Positions 55,139 through 63,800 are shown, counted from the stretch's first letter. The stretch: 64,000 nucleotides of DNA from Desulfoscipio gibsoniae DSM 7213 (GCF_000233715.2 NC_021184.1:3620001-3684000), one strand, 5' to 3'. Notes: generated from the sequence alone by a model not told the origin. Numbers and translations are program-made.

Positions 55139-56068
55139 TTGCTAATCCTCGCTGGAGTAATCACTGGACTTATTATGCTGCTGTGGGGTATGCAAATAAT
55201 GAAAGAAGGGCTGGAGAACCTGTCAAGGGAGAAAATGCGCCAGGCCCTGGCAACTTTAACCGCCACACCGTTAAAGGCCGCCCTGACTGGACTGGTATTT
55301 ACCATACTGGCACAGAGCAGCACCGCTATGTCGGTAATTACCATCGGCTTTGTCAACGCCGGTCTGATGAACCTGGCCCAAGCCATAGGGATATTGCTGG
55401 GAGCTAACGTAGGTACTTGTATAACTGTACAGTTGCTTTCCTTTAATTTGTTTCATCTGGCTGCACCCGCAGCCGCCTTAGGTATCGTGTTTTGGGCGCT
55501 TTTAGGCAACAGGCCGGCAGGACAGTTGGGCCGTTCCCTCTGCGGTTTTGGGCTGGTATTTGCGGGTCTACAATTAATGGCCAATGCACTGGCCCCGCTA
55601 CAACAAGCGCCTTGGTTTTTCGAAGCACTTTTATCACTTCAGTACAGTCCGGTAATGGCCGTGCTAACCGGTGCGTTAGCATCCGCCCTGTTGCACAGCA
55701 GCGCAGCCGCCACTGGAATAGCCATGCTGCTTTCTCAGCAGCATCTCATCGCACTACCCACTGCAGTGGCCATAGTGCTGGGCAATAATATAGGAACTTG
55801 CATCACCGCCGTGCTGGCCAGCCTGGGCGGATCCCGGGCAGGCCAGCAGGTGGCCACTGCGCACGTGTTGTTGAATGTGCTGGGCGCACTATTATTTTTG
55901 CCTTTGCTGCACCCTTTTTCCGCACTGGTAGCTTACACCGCGGATACCCTGCCCCGTCAGGTGGCCAACGCACATACATTGTTTAATATTTTCAGCAGCC
56001 TGATTACCCTGCCGCTGGTTTATCAATTTACTGCACTGGTCCGGTTTATCGTACCTTACCGTAAGTAA
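55139..56068 (+). CDS. Na/Pi cotransporter family protein (NptA-like)
   Basis: 309 residues, hydrophobic, with the two inverted-repeat QSS-type motifs: ILAQSSTAMSVITIGF with GANVGTC, and LLHSSAAATGIAMLL with GNNIGTC. These mark the PNaS family of sodium-phosphate symporters. No C-terminal PhoU-like domain is present, which many bacterial members have. TTG 55139 is 7 bases after AAGGAGG. It is divergent from the Fur-family gene and has its own terminator. With pstSCA absent from the window, it is one phosphate-uptake candidate. Confidence 0.92.
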   Translation: MLILAGVITGLIMLLWGMQIMKEGLENLSREKMRQALATLTATPLKAALTGLVFTILAQSSTAMSVITIGFVNAGLMNLAQAIGILLGANVGTCITVQLLSFNLFHLAAPAAALGIVFWALLGNRPAGQLGRSLCGFGLVFAGLQLMANALAPLQQAPWFFEALLSLQYSPVMAVLTGALASALLHSSAAATGIAMLLSQQHLIALPTAVAIVLGNNIGTCITAVLASLGGSRAGQQVATAHVLLNVLGALLFLPLLHPFSALVAYTADTLPRQVANAHTLFNIFSSLITLPLVYQFTALVRFIVPYRK

Positions 56069-56097
56069 AGCCCCCGGTTAACCCGGGGGCTTTTTCA
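56068..56097 (+). terminator. terminator of the Na/Pi cotransporter gene
   Basis: GCCCCCGG pairs with CCGGGGGC, followed by five T, overlapping the stop region. Confidence 0.92.
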
Positions 56098-56123
56098 AGT
56101 TTAAGTAATGATAGGCAAGTTAT

Positions 56124-56156
56124 CTTCAACTTTCAACTTTCAACACCCGGCACCAA
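56124..56156 (-). repeat. 3'-end repeat, copy at the dacF-type gene
   Basis: Minus strand: TTGGTGCCGGGTGTTGAAAG followed by TTGAAAG and TTGAAG. It starts at the first base after the stop of the carboxypeptidase gene. Confidence 0.75.
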
Positions 56157-57425
56157 TTACCGGCGTCTTATCCGATCCCTTATGCGGCGTCTGTTTGCAA
56201 GGCGCGCCTTCAGAAAAAGTAGCAGCAGCGTCGCTGCCAGACCTATCCCAACCCAAAACCACCAATAGCTGTAGATATTGCGGTCCACAGGGTACACAGC
56301 CAGTAACGGCACCCGTCCAATTTCACCGCCACCGGCTGTCAGCACCAACTCGCCCAGTTTATCTCCTTCGTTTAAAGGGGCATTGATATTGTCGGACAGT
56401 TCGACAGACCGAACAACCTCCGGTTTTTCGTTGACCGAAAAGTTGTAATAAAAAAAACTGGCGGTTTCTAGTACAGCATTCCTGGCTCCGTGCTTTACTA
56501 CAGCATCTGTTATCATTTCCCGCGGTTTAACCAGCGCTACCGGTTCAAAATTATCAAAGCCGTAATCCAGCAGCATAGCAGCATCAGACCACAAGTTAAC
56601 GCCCTGGCTGTTCAGCGCCACTGCAATCAGTTCCCGGTTTCCCCGTTTGGCCGATGCCACTATACACTGCCCCGCATCTACTGTGTAGCCGGTTTTAATG
56701 CCATTGGCACCGCTATAGCTGTAGTAACCACTTCCCAACAGTTTATTGTGATTATAAAAATCCTCCTGCACTGGTCCGTAAATATTCTCCAGTCTTTCAA
56801 CTTGCTGCAATAAGTCCCCTGACATATTTTTTTTACGCTCTGCTTTATAATTAAGGGTCTGAACAATCTGGCGAAAGGTGGCATTTTGCATGGCCTCTTG
56901 GCTAATCAAAGCCAGATCCCGGGCGGTAGTATAATGATTTTCATCAGGCATACCATGCGGGTTGACAAAGTTGGTGTTTCGCGCCCCCAATTCCCTGGCC
57001 CGGTCATTCATTATATTGGCAAAATCCTCTACCGATCCACCCACATGCTCCGCGATGGCAACACCTGCATCATTAGCAGAGCTAAGCATAAGTATGTATA
57101 ACAAATGCTTCATCGGCACCTGTTCACCGGGCTGCAGCCCAACACGGGAACCGCCTATTTCCGCCGCCCGCCTGCTAACCGTAACCAGATCATCCAAGGA
57201 ACCTCTTTCCAGGGCCAGTAAGGTTGTCATAATCTTGGTAGTACTGGCCGGGTACATCCTTTGAACATCGTTTTTTTTGTATAATATCTGCCCCGTTTCA
57301 CTGTCCATCAATATCGCAGCCTTTGCCAGCGGTTGCGGTACACTATTGGGAGCAGCAACCGCCGGCAAAGCACCGGTCAGTGTTAAAAATATAATAACTG
57401 TCCAAGCATTAATCTTACGTATCAA
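56157..57425 (-). CDS. dacF: D-alanyl-D-alanine carboxypeptidase (DacF/PBP5 type)
   Basis: Trims the terminal D-Ala of peptidoglycan stems. 422 residues from TTG 57425: signal peptide (IRKINAWTVIIFLTLTGALP), then active Ser in YPASTTKIMTT, SSANDAGVAIAE and GIKTGYT, a PBP5-type C-terminal beta domain, and a C-terminal membrane helix (SYWWFWVGIGLAATLLLLF) with a basic tail. The start is ambiguous: AGGGGA lies 10 bases before the TTG, while an ATG at 57467 lacks a site. Sporulation role (DacF) or vegetative role (DacA) not resolved. Confidence 0.92.
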   Translation of the reverse strand: MIRKINAWTVIIFLTLTGALPAVAAPNSVPQPLAKAAILMDSETGQILYKKNDVQRMYPASTTKIMTTLLALERGSLDDLVTVSRRAAEIGGSRVGLQPGEQVPMKHLLYILMLSSANDAGVAIAEHVGGSVEDFANIMNDRARELGARNTNFVNPHGMPDENHYTTARDLALISQEAMQNATFRQIVQTLNYKAERKKNMSGDLLQQVERLENIYGPVQEDFYNHNKLLGSGYYSYSGANGIKTGYTVDAGQCIVASAKRGNRELIAVALNSQGVNLWSDAAMLLDYGFDNFEPVALVKPREMITDAVVKHGARNAVLETASFFYYNFSVNEKPEVVRSVELSDNINAPLNEGDKLGELVLTAGGGEIGRVPLLAVYPVDRNIYSYWWFWVGIGLAATLLLLFLKARLANRRRIRDRIRRR

Positions 57426-57514
57426 GCTATCTTCTTCCCCTGGTAATATTTTTTTAAAAATAATCATACTGCAGCTGTGCAAAGCACACCGTAATTTTAC
57501 CACAGGTTATTTGA

Positions 57515-59452
57515 TCATCCAATAGTTTGCCGCCGGCGGGAAATGGTAACTACAATAAATAATGCGGCCACCATGACCAGGGCGGTAAGCGGTAACGTCA
57601 TGGCGGGGTTTAAATCATGCGTAAAGTTAAACAGCCGGGATAATAATCCTCCGCCCACAAAGGCTAGTACGGTAATCATCAGCCAGATCACCGTTCCCTC
57701 CCGCCAGCCCCGTTCCTTGAATATAACCAGTGTGGAGGCTATGCATGGTACAAACATGGTTAGGGTAACCAAAGCCACAAACGTTTGAAGGGGGTCCATG
57801 GTTATTTCCATTATTCCGGCGGTACCAAAGTCACGGCGAATAAAACCCATAATAAAGGCACTGGCAGTTTCATTGGGCAAATATAGCCAACCCATTGTCA
57901 GCGGCTCCATTAGTTTTTGAATTTTATCAATCAAACCTGTTATACTCAATAAGCTCAGCAGGAATGCACCCCCCAGGAAAACAGGAAACGCTTCTTTAAT
58001 AAAACTAACTGTTCTGGTCCAGGATTTAAGTAGTACATTATCAATCCTGGGGACACGCATGGGAGGCAGGTCCAACAACAGCGGCACACTACCTCCAGGC
58101 ATAAACCTGTTTAGTACTGTACCCACTCCGGCCATCAGGCTAAAGATAATCAGCCCGTATAATAACATGTACCCTGGGCCTAAAGAACCCAATATTGCCG
58201 CTACAAAAGCCAGTTGGGCTGAACAGGGCACCGTAAGGGCCAGCAAAAAAGTAGCGATGCGCCTTTCCCGCTCGCTAGTCAGCAACCGGGTGGTAATCAG
58301 CGCCATTGTTACACAACCAAAACCCAGCACCATTGGAACGACTGCTTGTCCATTTAGTCCCAGGCAGCCCATTACTCGATCCATTAAAATGGCTATCCGG
58401 GACATATAACCGGAATCCTCCAATGTTGATAATACCAGATAAAAACCCAACACGAGGGGAAATAGCAATCCCAGCACATAGGTAATGGCCATAGTTAGCA
58501 ATCCGAATTGACCGGCTAGCATCACCCCCAACGGAGATTGCAAGTCTATGACCCGTACCAGCAGTGAGCGTATCCAGGGCTCATAATAGCCGTTCATAAA
58601 AACACCCTCGGTATATCCAACCACTGTCTGGGCAAAAAACACCCCCACCAATTCATAAAACAGCCACAGGGCCAGCAACAGCGCCGGTATGCCGGTGGCC
58701 GGGCGGATCAACCAGTGACCCAGCCGGGTGGCAAATGCCACATCAGCAGTCTTTTCCCGCAGAGCGGTTGAGGTAATATCGTTGGCCCTGCGGCGCCGGT
58801 CGGCATAAATATTTCCCTTTTCCCCGCCGGGTGCCATATTATTACGGGCAGCTACTTCCGGGTCCCCCTCCAGCACCATCAGCGCTTCGCCCCGGGGTAA
58901 ACCGGAATACTGCGGCAGCAGTTTTTTCACCAGGTGGGACTCTTGCCCGGGCCGGGCGTGGGACATCCGTTCCTTGAGCAAATCTATGCCTTCACCTGTG
59001 GTGGCCACCGTTGGTATAACAGGTACACCCAACCGGTCCTCCAGGACTGCAGGGTTCAATTCCAGTCCGCGTGACAGCAACTCGTCAGCCATATTCAATA
59101 CCACCAGCATTGGTACCCCCATATCAGCAATCTGACATGTAAGAAAAAGATCGCGGTCAATATGTACCGCATCCACTACATTGATCACCATATCCGCGGT
59201 TAACACGGCATCCCTCACCAGCGATTCCTCGGGGGTATTGTAAGAAAGCCCGTATACCCCGGGAGTATCCACTAAAAAATCTTGCCCCCACTTGCTACAG
59301 CAAAATTCCATAGTTGTGCCGGGAAAATTGGATACATCAACATATTGACCGGTTAACCGGTGAAATAGAACTGACTTGCCGGAATTGGGGTTACCCACCA
59401 ATACTATTTTTCTTTGTCCTGGTCCAAAATCATTATTTATTTTATTACTCAC
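57515..59452 (-). CDS. feoB: ferrous iron transporter FeoB
   Basis: 645 residues. GTPase domain: GNPNSGKS (20-27), DTPGVYGL and VLNMADE, followed by a helical regulatory part, a charged linker, then membrane spans with the Gate regions (PMVLGFGCVTMAL and FIMGFIRRDFGTAG). Imports Fe2+ when reduced iron is available, as expected in an anaerobe. GTG start with AAGGATGG. feoA lies upstream but a terminator stands between them. Confidence 0.97.
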   Translation of the reverse strand: MSNKINNDFGPGQRKIVLVGNPNSGKSVLFHRLTGQYVDVSNFPGTTMEFCCSKWGQDFLVDTPGVYGLSYNTPEESLVRDAVLTADMVINVVDAVHIDRDLFLTCQIADMGVPMLVVLNMADELLSRGLELNPAVLEDRLGVPVIPTVATTGEGIDLLKERMSHARPGQESHLVKKLLPQYSGLPRGEALMVLEGDPEVAARNNMAPGGEKGNIYADRRRRANDITSTALREKTADVAFATRLGHWLIRPATGIPALLLALWLFYELVGVFFAQTVVGYTEGVFMNGYYEPWIRSLLVRVIDLQSPLGVMLAGQFGLLTMAITYVLGLLFPLVLGFYLVLSTLEDSGYMSRIAILMDRVMGCLGLNGQAVVPMVLGFGCVTMALITTRLLTSERERRIATFLLALTVPCSAQLAFVAAILGSLGPGYMLLYGLIIFSLMAGVGTVLNRFMPGGSVPLLLDLPPMRVPRIDNVLLKSWTRTVSFIKEAFPVFLGGAFLLSLLSITGLIDKIQKLMEPLTMGWLYLPNETASAFIMGFIRRDFGTAGIMEITMDPLQTFVALVTLTMFVPCIASTLVIFKERGWREGTVIWLMITVLAFVGGGLLSRLFNFTHDLNPAMTLPLTALVMVAALFIVVTISRRRQTIG

Positions 59453-59566
59453 TTTTGTTTACCATCCTTGGCATATAGTTATAAATTTCACGGAACAGCC
59501 CTTCATGCACATAAAAATCTATCTCCAAGGCTATCTAAAAGTCTTAAATTTATAGTTGGTCGACAA

Positions 59567-59598
59567 TAAAAAAGCCCGGTATACCCGGGGCGTTTTTT
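59567..59598 (-). terminator. terminator between feoA and feoB
   Basis: GCCCCGGGTATACCGGGC forms a GC-rich stem flanked by six T on the minus strand (and by T on the plus). It lies 13 bases after the feoA stop and 115 before the feoB start. Confidence 0.75.
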
Positions 59599-59610
59599 AT
59601 TAAATGATAT

Positions 59611-59886
59611 TTAACAAGGTTCACCAGAAAGTTTGGAATTCACCGACCTGGCCTCCCCGACCCGGGCCAATAACTCAACATTGATACTCCGTGCCAGGTT
59701 TCGGCCAATGGCTATTTCCTGCCTGTGCTTGCCCAGCACTACCGGACCGGCGGGTATTACCTCAGCGCAGGTTAAAACTGCCCCCTCATTGATGCCCATG
59801 CGCAAAGCGTTTTCCTTGATCCCGGCGCTGCCAATAGACACAATTTTTATCATGTCGCCTCGCCTTACTTTATCCAGGGTCATCAT
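59611..59886 (-). CDS. feoA: FeoA family protein
   Basis: 91 residues, SH3-like: LDKVRRGDMIKIVSIGSAGI, LRMGINEGAVLTCAEVIPAG, then IAIGRNLARSINV. Needed for FeoB activity in many bacteria. ATG 59886 is 6 bases after GGAGG; the frame extends upstream without a site. A good promoter with a Fur-like palindrome precedes it. Confidence 0.93.
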   Translation of the reverse strand: MMTLDKVRRGDMIKIVSIGSAGIKENALRMGINEGAVLTCAEVIPAGPVVLGKHRQEIAIGRNLARSINVELLARVGEARSVNSKLSGEPC

Positions 59887-59909
59887 AAACATCCTCCAGT
59901 CATTGATAA

Positions 59910-59924
59910 AGAAAACCGTTCTCA
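59910..59924 (-). promoter_or_regulatory. candidate Fur-like operator of feoA
   Basis: Minus strand TGAGAAC-G-GTTTTCT is an imperfect 7-1-7 palindrome (5 of 7 symmetrical pairs) resembling Fur-family sites. It lies right after the -10 box, a repressing position. Confidence 0.4.
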
Positions 59925-59929
59925 TTTAT

Positions 59930-59958
59930 ATTATATTTTCAAGGGACAGCCTGGTCAA
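59930..59958 (-). promoter_or_regulatory. promoter of feoA
   Basis: TTGACC (59953-59958) and a perfect TATAAT (59930-59935) on the minus strand, spaced 17 bases, about 45 bases before the ATG. Confidence 0.78.
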
Positions 59959-60077
59959 TAATTAATCCAAAAAGTTAATAAAAAAACTCGATCTGGTAAA
60001 AATATTATCTAGCATAGCAACACTGGTCAGAAAATGGCTAAATAACAATGTAAAAATAAACAAAGGAGGAAATTGGA

Positions 60078-60227
60078 ATGGCAAATATCGATACCAAGGG
60101 AATGGAAGCAGCAAGTCTAAGCGAAGAACAACTAAATCGCTTGGTCAGCGCGGAAAAAGAATTGAATAACGCCAAAGGCGAGCAGGAAATTTACCTGCTG
60201 GCAGTATCCCGCCACCCAGGGCAGTAA
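60078..60227 (+). CDS. unknown 49-residue protein
   Basis: MANIDTKGMEAASLSEEQLN onward to the end SRHPGQ; acidic and probably helical. A perfect AAAGGAGG lies 8 bases before ATG 60078. It is a single plus-strand gene between feoA and larA, both on the minus strand. I do not recognise a named family. Confidence 0.68.
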   Translation: MANIDTKGMEAASLSEEQLNRLVSAEKELNNAKGEQEIYLLAVSRHPGQ

Positions 60228-60390
60228 TAGATAATAAAATAAAACTCAATCATGAATATCTAATAGGAATAATCTACAACAGTTAGCACTAATGAGGCAC
60301 ATTGTGATTGAACACCCAGTATCATCAGTAGGTTGCGATTAAAAGACTACGGATCTTAGCTTCTTTATAAGATATCAAGCTACGTTATAT

Positions 60391-60430
60391 AATTAAGGGG
60401 GATCGCTTTAAAATGCGTTCCCCCTTAATT
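60391..60430. terminator. bidirectional terminator between the 49-residue gene and larA
   Basis: AATTAAGGGGGATCGC pairs with GCGTTCCCCCTTAATT over about 15 bp with one mismatch. It serves two convergent genes; U-tracts are in the stem. Confidence 0.8.
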
Positions 60431-60485
60431 AACAATTGGCACAATTAATTATCTCTTTTTATACTCAAGCAGAAATTTGTTTATT

Positions 60486-61733
60486 TTAATTTTCAGGCAT
60501 TATTAATGCCGCCTCAGGCATAACTATTGCTTGATAATTATCGCCGTATTTGTGAATAACCTGCATTAACGCATCATTAAAATCCACAGCTGGTGTCATG
60601 AAAAATTTACGTACCAAGTGCCCGGGCATCGAAGAAATTAATATTACAGAAATTCTTTCGACCAGCTCAGCCAAAAGGTGGGCCTTATGGCCGCCCAATA
60701 CAAATCCTTTTTTCAGCCGGTCAGTCATATCCCGGGGGGTTTTAGCATCGTTGGCCCAGTTTTCCAGCACCCTGTGGCCGACCCCCTGGGGGCACTCAGC
60801 ACAAATCACCAGTGTTCCACCGCTGGAAATCAGTTTGGACGCATTACGCATCGATTTAATGGACTGATATAAATTAATGTCCCGGGGATGCCCACCAGCA
60901 CTTGCCAGGCCAATCTTCGACAGCTTTTCACCACCCACCTTCACTGCCTTCCGACATAGCTCAACTCCTGCCATCCAGGCCTTTTCGGGATCGCCCGCCA
61001 CTACGTGCACTGGTCTTTGTTCGCTATCCGCCACAACATTGATAATAAAATCCGGCCGCACAGCTTTCAATGCCTCCATCATAATACGATGCACCGGGTT
61101 GCCATCCAGTTTTCCAGCACCAATCCCCCCGGCAGAAAGCAGGGCATGATTAGCTGTCACGGCCTCAATTCCCGCCACCCCCGGCAAAATTGATTTACGC
61201 CCCCCTGAAAAACCTGCCAACTCGTGGGGCGCTACCAGCCCGGTCAAAATAACTAAATCCGCCCCGGCAACCAGGGGGTTAACTTCAAGCATGCACCCGT
61301 TGCTAAGCATACCCAGACGAGCAAGCTTGCCCCGGCAGTCGTGATTGATGACTTTGTATCCTTGCACCGCTGCCCCCAGGGAATCGTTATGTTCATCATT
61401 TGTATTGCTCCGGTGCGCACCAGTAGCCACAAGAAAGGTAACAGTGCTTTGATCAACCCCGGCTTCTGTCAAATCCTTCAGTAAAGGCGGCAGAAGATAA
61501 TGGTATGGAGTGGGTCGAGTATGATCGTTTACCACTATCACCACCCTCTCCGGGCGTTTGTTTTTTATCACTCCGGCCAGTCCCGGCGAAGCTATGGGAT
61601 TTCGCAAAGCCGCTTCTATTAATGACCCGGGATCGCTAACCAGGGGAAAACAGGGTTTAACAACGGCTCGCACATGATCATCAGGCAGCTCCAGGCAAAG
61701 ATCACCACGCCCGTATTTCATATTAAATTTCAT
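60486..61733 (-). CDS. larA: LarA-family nickel-pincer enzyme (lactate racemase-like)
   Basis: 415 residues. Family motifs: VNDHTRPTP, LVATGAHRS, ILTGLVAPHELAGFSGGRKSI (metal-site His and Lys) and AGGHPRDINLYQ. LarA interconverts hydroxy-acid stereoisomers using a nickel pincer nucleotide; homologues act on other 2-hydroxy acids. No larB, larC or larE cofactor genes are in the window. ATG follows GGGGAG. Bare lactate racemization is not proven. Confidence 0.88.
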   Translation of the reverse strand: MKFNMKYGRGDLCLELPDDHVRAVVKPCFPLVSDPGSLIEAALRNPIASPGLAGVIKNKRPERVVIVVNDHTRPTPYHYLLPPLLKDLTEAGVDQSTVTFLVATGAHRSNTNDEHNDSLGAAVQGYKVINHDCRGKLARLGMLSNGCMLEVNPLVAGADLVILTGLVAPHELAGFSGGRKSILPGVAGIEAVTANHALLSAGGIGAGKLDGNPVHRIMMEALKAVRPDFIINVVADSEQRPVHVVAGDPEKAWMAGVELCRKAVKVGGEKLSKIGLASAGGHPRDINLYQSIKSMRNASKLISSGGTLVICAECPQGVGHRVLENWANDAKTPRDMTDRLKKGFVLGGHKAHLLAELVERISVILISSMPGHLVRKFFMTPAVDFNDALMQVIHKYGDNYQAIVMPEAALIMPEN

Positions 61734-61842
61734 TAAATCTCCCCATCTTTGTAGGCAAAGAAATTCGCCAATGGTGCAACTAATAATTTAACCACAAGCT
61801 GAACACGGTTATATTTACCTTAATAAGAACATGGATTATGCT

Positions 61843-61888
61843 GGCTACTGGCTATTTTCATTCTCAGTTTCGCCGCGATGCGGCATAG
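61843..61888 (-). repeat. GGCTACTGGCT intergenic repeat, copy B
   Basis: Plus strand: GGCTACTGGCTATTTTCATT then, 9 bases on, GCCGC-GAT-GCGGC and AT. It aligns with copy A at 54401; the hairpin loops are inverted (ATC against GAT) while the stems are kept. Confidence 0.65.
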
Positions 61889-61898
61889 AGATTTAATA

Positions 61899-61941
61899 AT
61901 AAGAAACCCGTTTGGTAACTAAAATAGTTTAGCCAAACGGG
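61899..61941 (-). terminator. terminator of the radical SAM unit
   Basis: CCCGTTTGG pairs with CCAAACGGG, with an inner AACTA/TAGTT stem; TTTCTTATTATT follows on the minus strand. Confidence 0.87.
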
Positions 61942-62038
61942 GTCTATGATATGCAATTTATTTGCACTTTAAAGTTTTAATATTTCACTTAAATCCTGAT
62001 TTTAATTAAAACTTGCATCTTGACCTATAATCCCTGTC

Positions 62039-62069
62039 CAACCTTTCAACTTTCAACACCCGGTACCAG
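62039..62069 (-). repeat. 3'-end repeat, copy at the small membrane-protein gene
   Basis: Minus strand: CTGGTACCGGGTGTTGAAAG followed by TTGAAAGG. It starts about 8 bases after the stop codon. Confidence 0.7.
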
Positions 62070-62076
62070 TTTCAAA

Positions 62077-62235
62077 TCAACCGGCAAGCCATAATATAAA
62101 AAACAAAAGCAGTGAGCAGGCTGTAAAGAATAAAAATATTAATAAAAATATAGGGTCAACAGCCAGCTTACCAATAACTATCTTTTTAGGCCCATTTTCC
62201 CTATCCTGTCCCTTTTCGTTGGACAAAGCCATCAT
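62077..62235 (-). CDS. small single-span membrane protein
   Basis: 52 residues from ATG 62235: a charged N-terminus (ALSNEKGQDRENGPKK) and one C-terminal membrane span (DPIFLLIFLFFTACSLLLFF). GGTGGGAAGG precedes two adjacent ATGs. It follows the radical SAM gene by about 50 bases and is probably co-transcribed. No family recognised. Confidence 0.62.
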   Translation of the reverse strand: MMALSNEKGQDRENGPKKIVIGKLAVDPIFLLIFLFFTACSLLLFFILWLAG

Positions 62236-62284
62236 CCTTCCCACCGTGGATATTCAATCGTGGTTTTGTCACCGGCATACGGTA

Positions 62285-63415
62285 CTATACAAATTGGCGG
62301 CGCATTCTGGCCAGCGCTATCTTTAGCTGCTCAGGGCTCTCTATATTTGAAAGTAACTTTTCCACATATAAATACCTGTTTTGGTCCTGCATATCATTCA
62401 TAGTTGCATAAATACCGGCCCGCCTGCCCAGCTGAAAATTGGCTTTTTCCTTCAGGGTCATGTTCAGGTAGCGATCAATAATGCCTAGCATCTTGTCACG
62501 GTCAGCGGGCAGGGTACCCTCCAGTTCCTGCAGCAAATTTAATATATGGTCACTAACCACCGTTGTATTTACCCCTTCCAACGATGCAAGCAGTAGCCGC
62601 TGCTCTTCGATTACTTCATCTTCATCCAGTGGCGTAAAATCGCCCTTTTGCATCATCTCGTGCAGCGGCGTATTTTTAATCACCGACAGTGTTCTAAAGC
62701 GCATATAATCCGGGTTCCCCTGGTTAATCACGGCAGCGGTTCCCAGAGCATGTTCCCGGGAGTACTCCCTGCCCCCCAAGCCCGGCATAATGTACCAGCA
62801 TAGGGATATACCCGCAGCCCTAATCTTTTGACCCGCTTCAATTAATTGTTTGGCAGTAGTACCCTTTTGAATCATTTTCAATACTATATCTGATCCCGAT
62901 TCCATACCCATGTGTATCCTTGCCAGACCGGCCTCTCTCAGCTCAAGCAATTCATCTGTACTCTTTCTGGACGCCGTATCAGCTCTAGCATAGGTAGTTA
63001 ACCTTTCCACCGAGGGTAAGGTATTGCGTACATATTGAATAATATGCACTAATTCAGTGGTTTTTAATATTAGTGAATTGGCATCCTGTAAAAAAACATT
63101 TTTACCACCATAATACAGCCACTGGGCAACATGGTAATGTAAATGGCCGTAACGCGAGCCTGCCTCGCTAACCACCTGCCCGTTTACTCTGCCGCTCCAT
63201 CCCTTATCCCATGAAATTTGCTTTACCTGCTCAGTAACCGTGGCCAGTGTATCTATGTCCCGTTTAATTTCCTCAACCGAACGCCTGCTAAACTGCTTGC
63301 CCTTGTAGGTTTTGCAAAAAGCACACCTGTTCCAGGGACAGTTTCTGGTTACTCTGATAAGTAAACTGGATGCCTCACTGGGCGGCCTGATTGGACCCTG
63401 CTCAATATGCACCAT
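62285..63415 (-). CDS. radical SAM protein with CX4CX2C motif
   Basis: 376 residues from ATG 63415 behind GGAGGGG. The cluster motif is CPWNRCAFC, i.e. CX4CX2C, seen in some B12-independent radical SAM families. A GGK/GGREYS region and LARIHMGMESGSDIVLKMI follow, as in the Elp3/MiaB/NifB fold. The C-terminal 100 residues are helical. Substrate is unknown. It stands alone with a small membrane-protein gene downstream. Confidence 0.85.
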   Translation of the reverse strand: MVHIEQGPIRPPSEASSLLIRVTRNCPWNRCAFCKTYKGKQFSRRSVEEIKRDIDTLATVTEQVKQISWDKGWSGRVNGQVVSEAGSRYGHLHYHVAQWLYYGGKNVFLQDANSLILKTTELVHIIQYVRNTLPSVERLTTYARADTASRKSTDELLELREAGLARIHMGMESGSDIVLKMIQKGTTAKQLIEAGQKIRAAGISLCWYIMPGLGGREYSREHALGTAAVINQGNPDYMRFRTLSVIKNTPLHEMMQKGDFTPLDEDEVIEEQRLLLASLEGVNTTVVSDHILNLLQELEGTLPADRDKMLGIIDRYLNMTLKEKANFQLGRRAGIYATMNDMQDQNRYLYVEKLLSNIESPEQLKIALARMRRQFV

Positions 63416-63562
63416 ATATCCCCTCCGAAAATTGTTTCTATTATCCAACGATTCAAACATAAAAGATCGTTAGCATGCTTAAAAAAAGTATATCTTACTA
63501 CATAAGGCACTGCAAGACAGTATAAAAACGGCCTGACAAGAAGCTAAAAATAATTACTTTGA

Positions 63563-63580
63563 TTGTGAAAAACTTTACAA
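63563..63580 (+). promoter_or_regulatory. Rex operator-like site 1
   Basis: TTGTGAAAAACTTTACAA matches the Rex consensus TTGTGAA-N4-TTCACAA at 13 of 14 defined positions. It sits just before the -35 box at 63588. Confidence 0.72.
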
Positions 63581-63587
63581 ATAACTA

Positions 63588-63615
63588 TTGACAAATGTAG
63601 TGACATATATATACT
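63588..63615 (+). promoter_or_regulatory. candidate promoter of the right-edge gene
   Basis: Perfect TTGACA (63588-63593), then TATACT (63610-63615) after 16 bases. A Rex-like site lies on each side. Confidence 0.6.
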
Positions 63616-63638
63616 TAATATTAAGCAGATTAAATTAT

Positions 63639-63656
63639 TAGTTACTTATTTCACAA
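63639..63656 (+). promoter_or_regulatory. degenerate Rex-like site 2
   Basis: TAGTTACTTATTTCACAA has a perfect right half TTCACAA and a weak left half (4 of 7). It lies about 20 bases after the expected start of transcription. Confidence 0.35.
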
Positions 63657-63800
63657 ACGCCAACATCACAAAACCCATGGATAATTAAGCAAAAAATTAT
63701 CACATAAAGGAGGTATGAACAAGGATAATAACGTACTAACCCCGGAAGGGAAGTGATAATTGAATAGCTTAAGAAAAAAGAACATTTTTTTTCACTACAT

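Larger units (their letters stand above)
61734..62076. other. intergenic region between larA and a small membrane-protein gene
   Basis: About 340 bases without a credible gene. They hold copy B of the GGCTACTGGCT repeat, a strong minus-strand terminator and a copy of the 3'-end repeat. Confidence 0.65.

Noticed and set aside
63706-63749. 13-codon frame behind AAAGGAGG at the right edge
   Set aside because: The ribosome site is only one base from the ATG and the peptide lacks any pattern; left as an uncertain leader.
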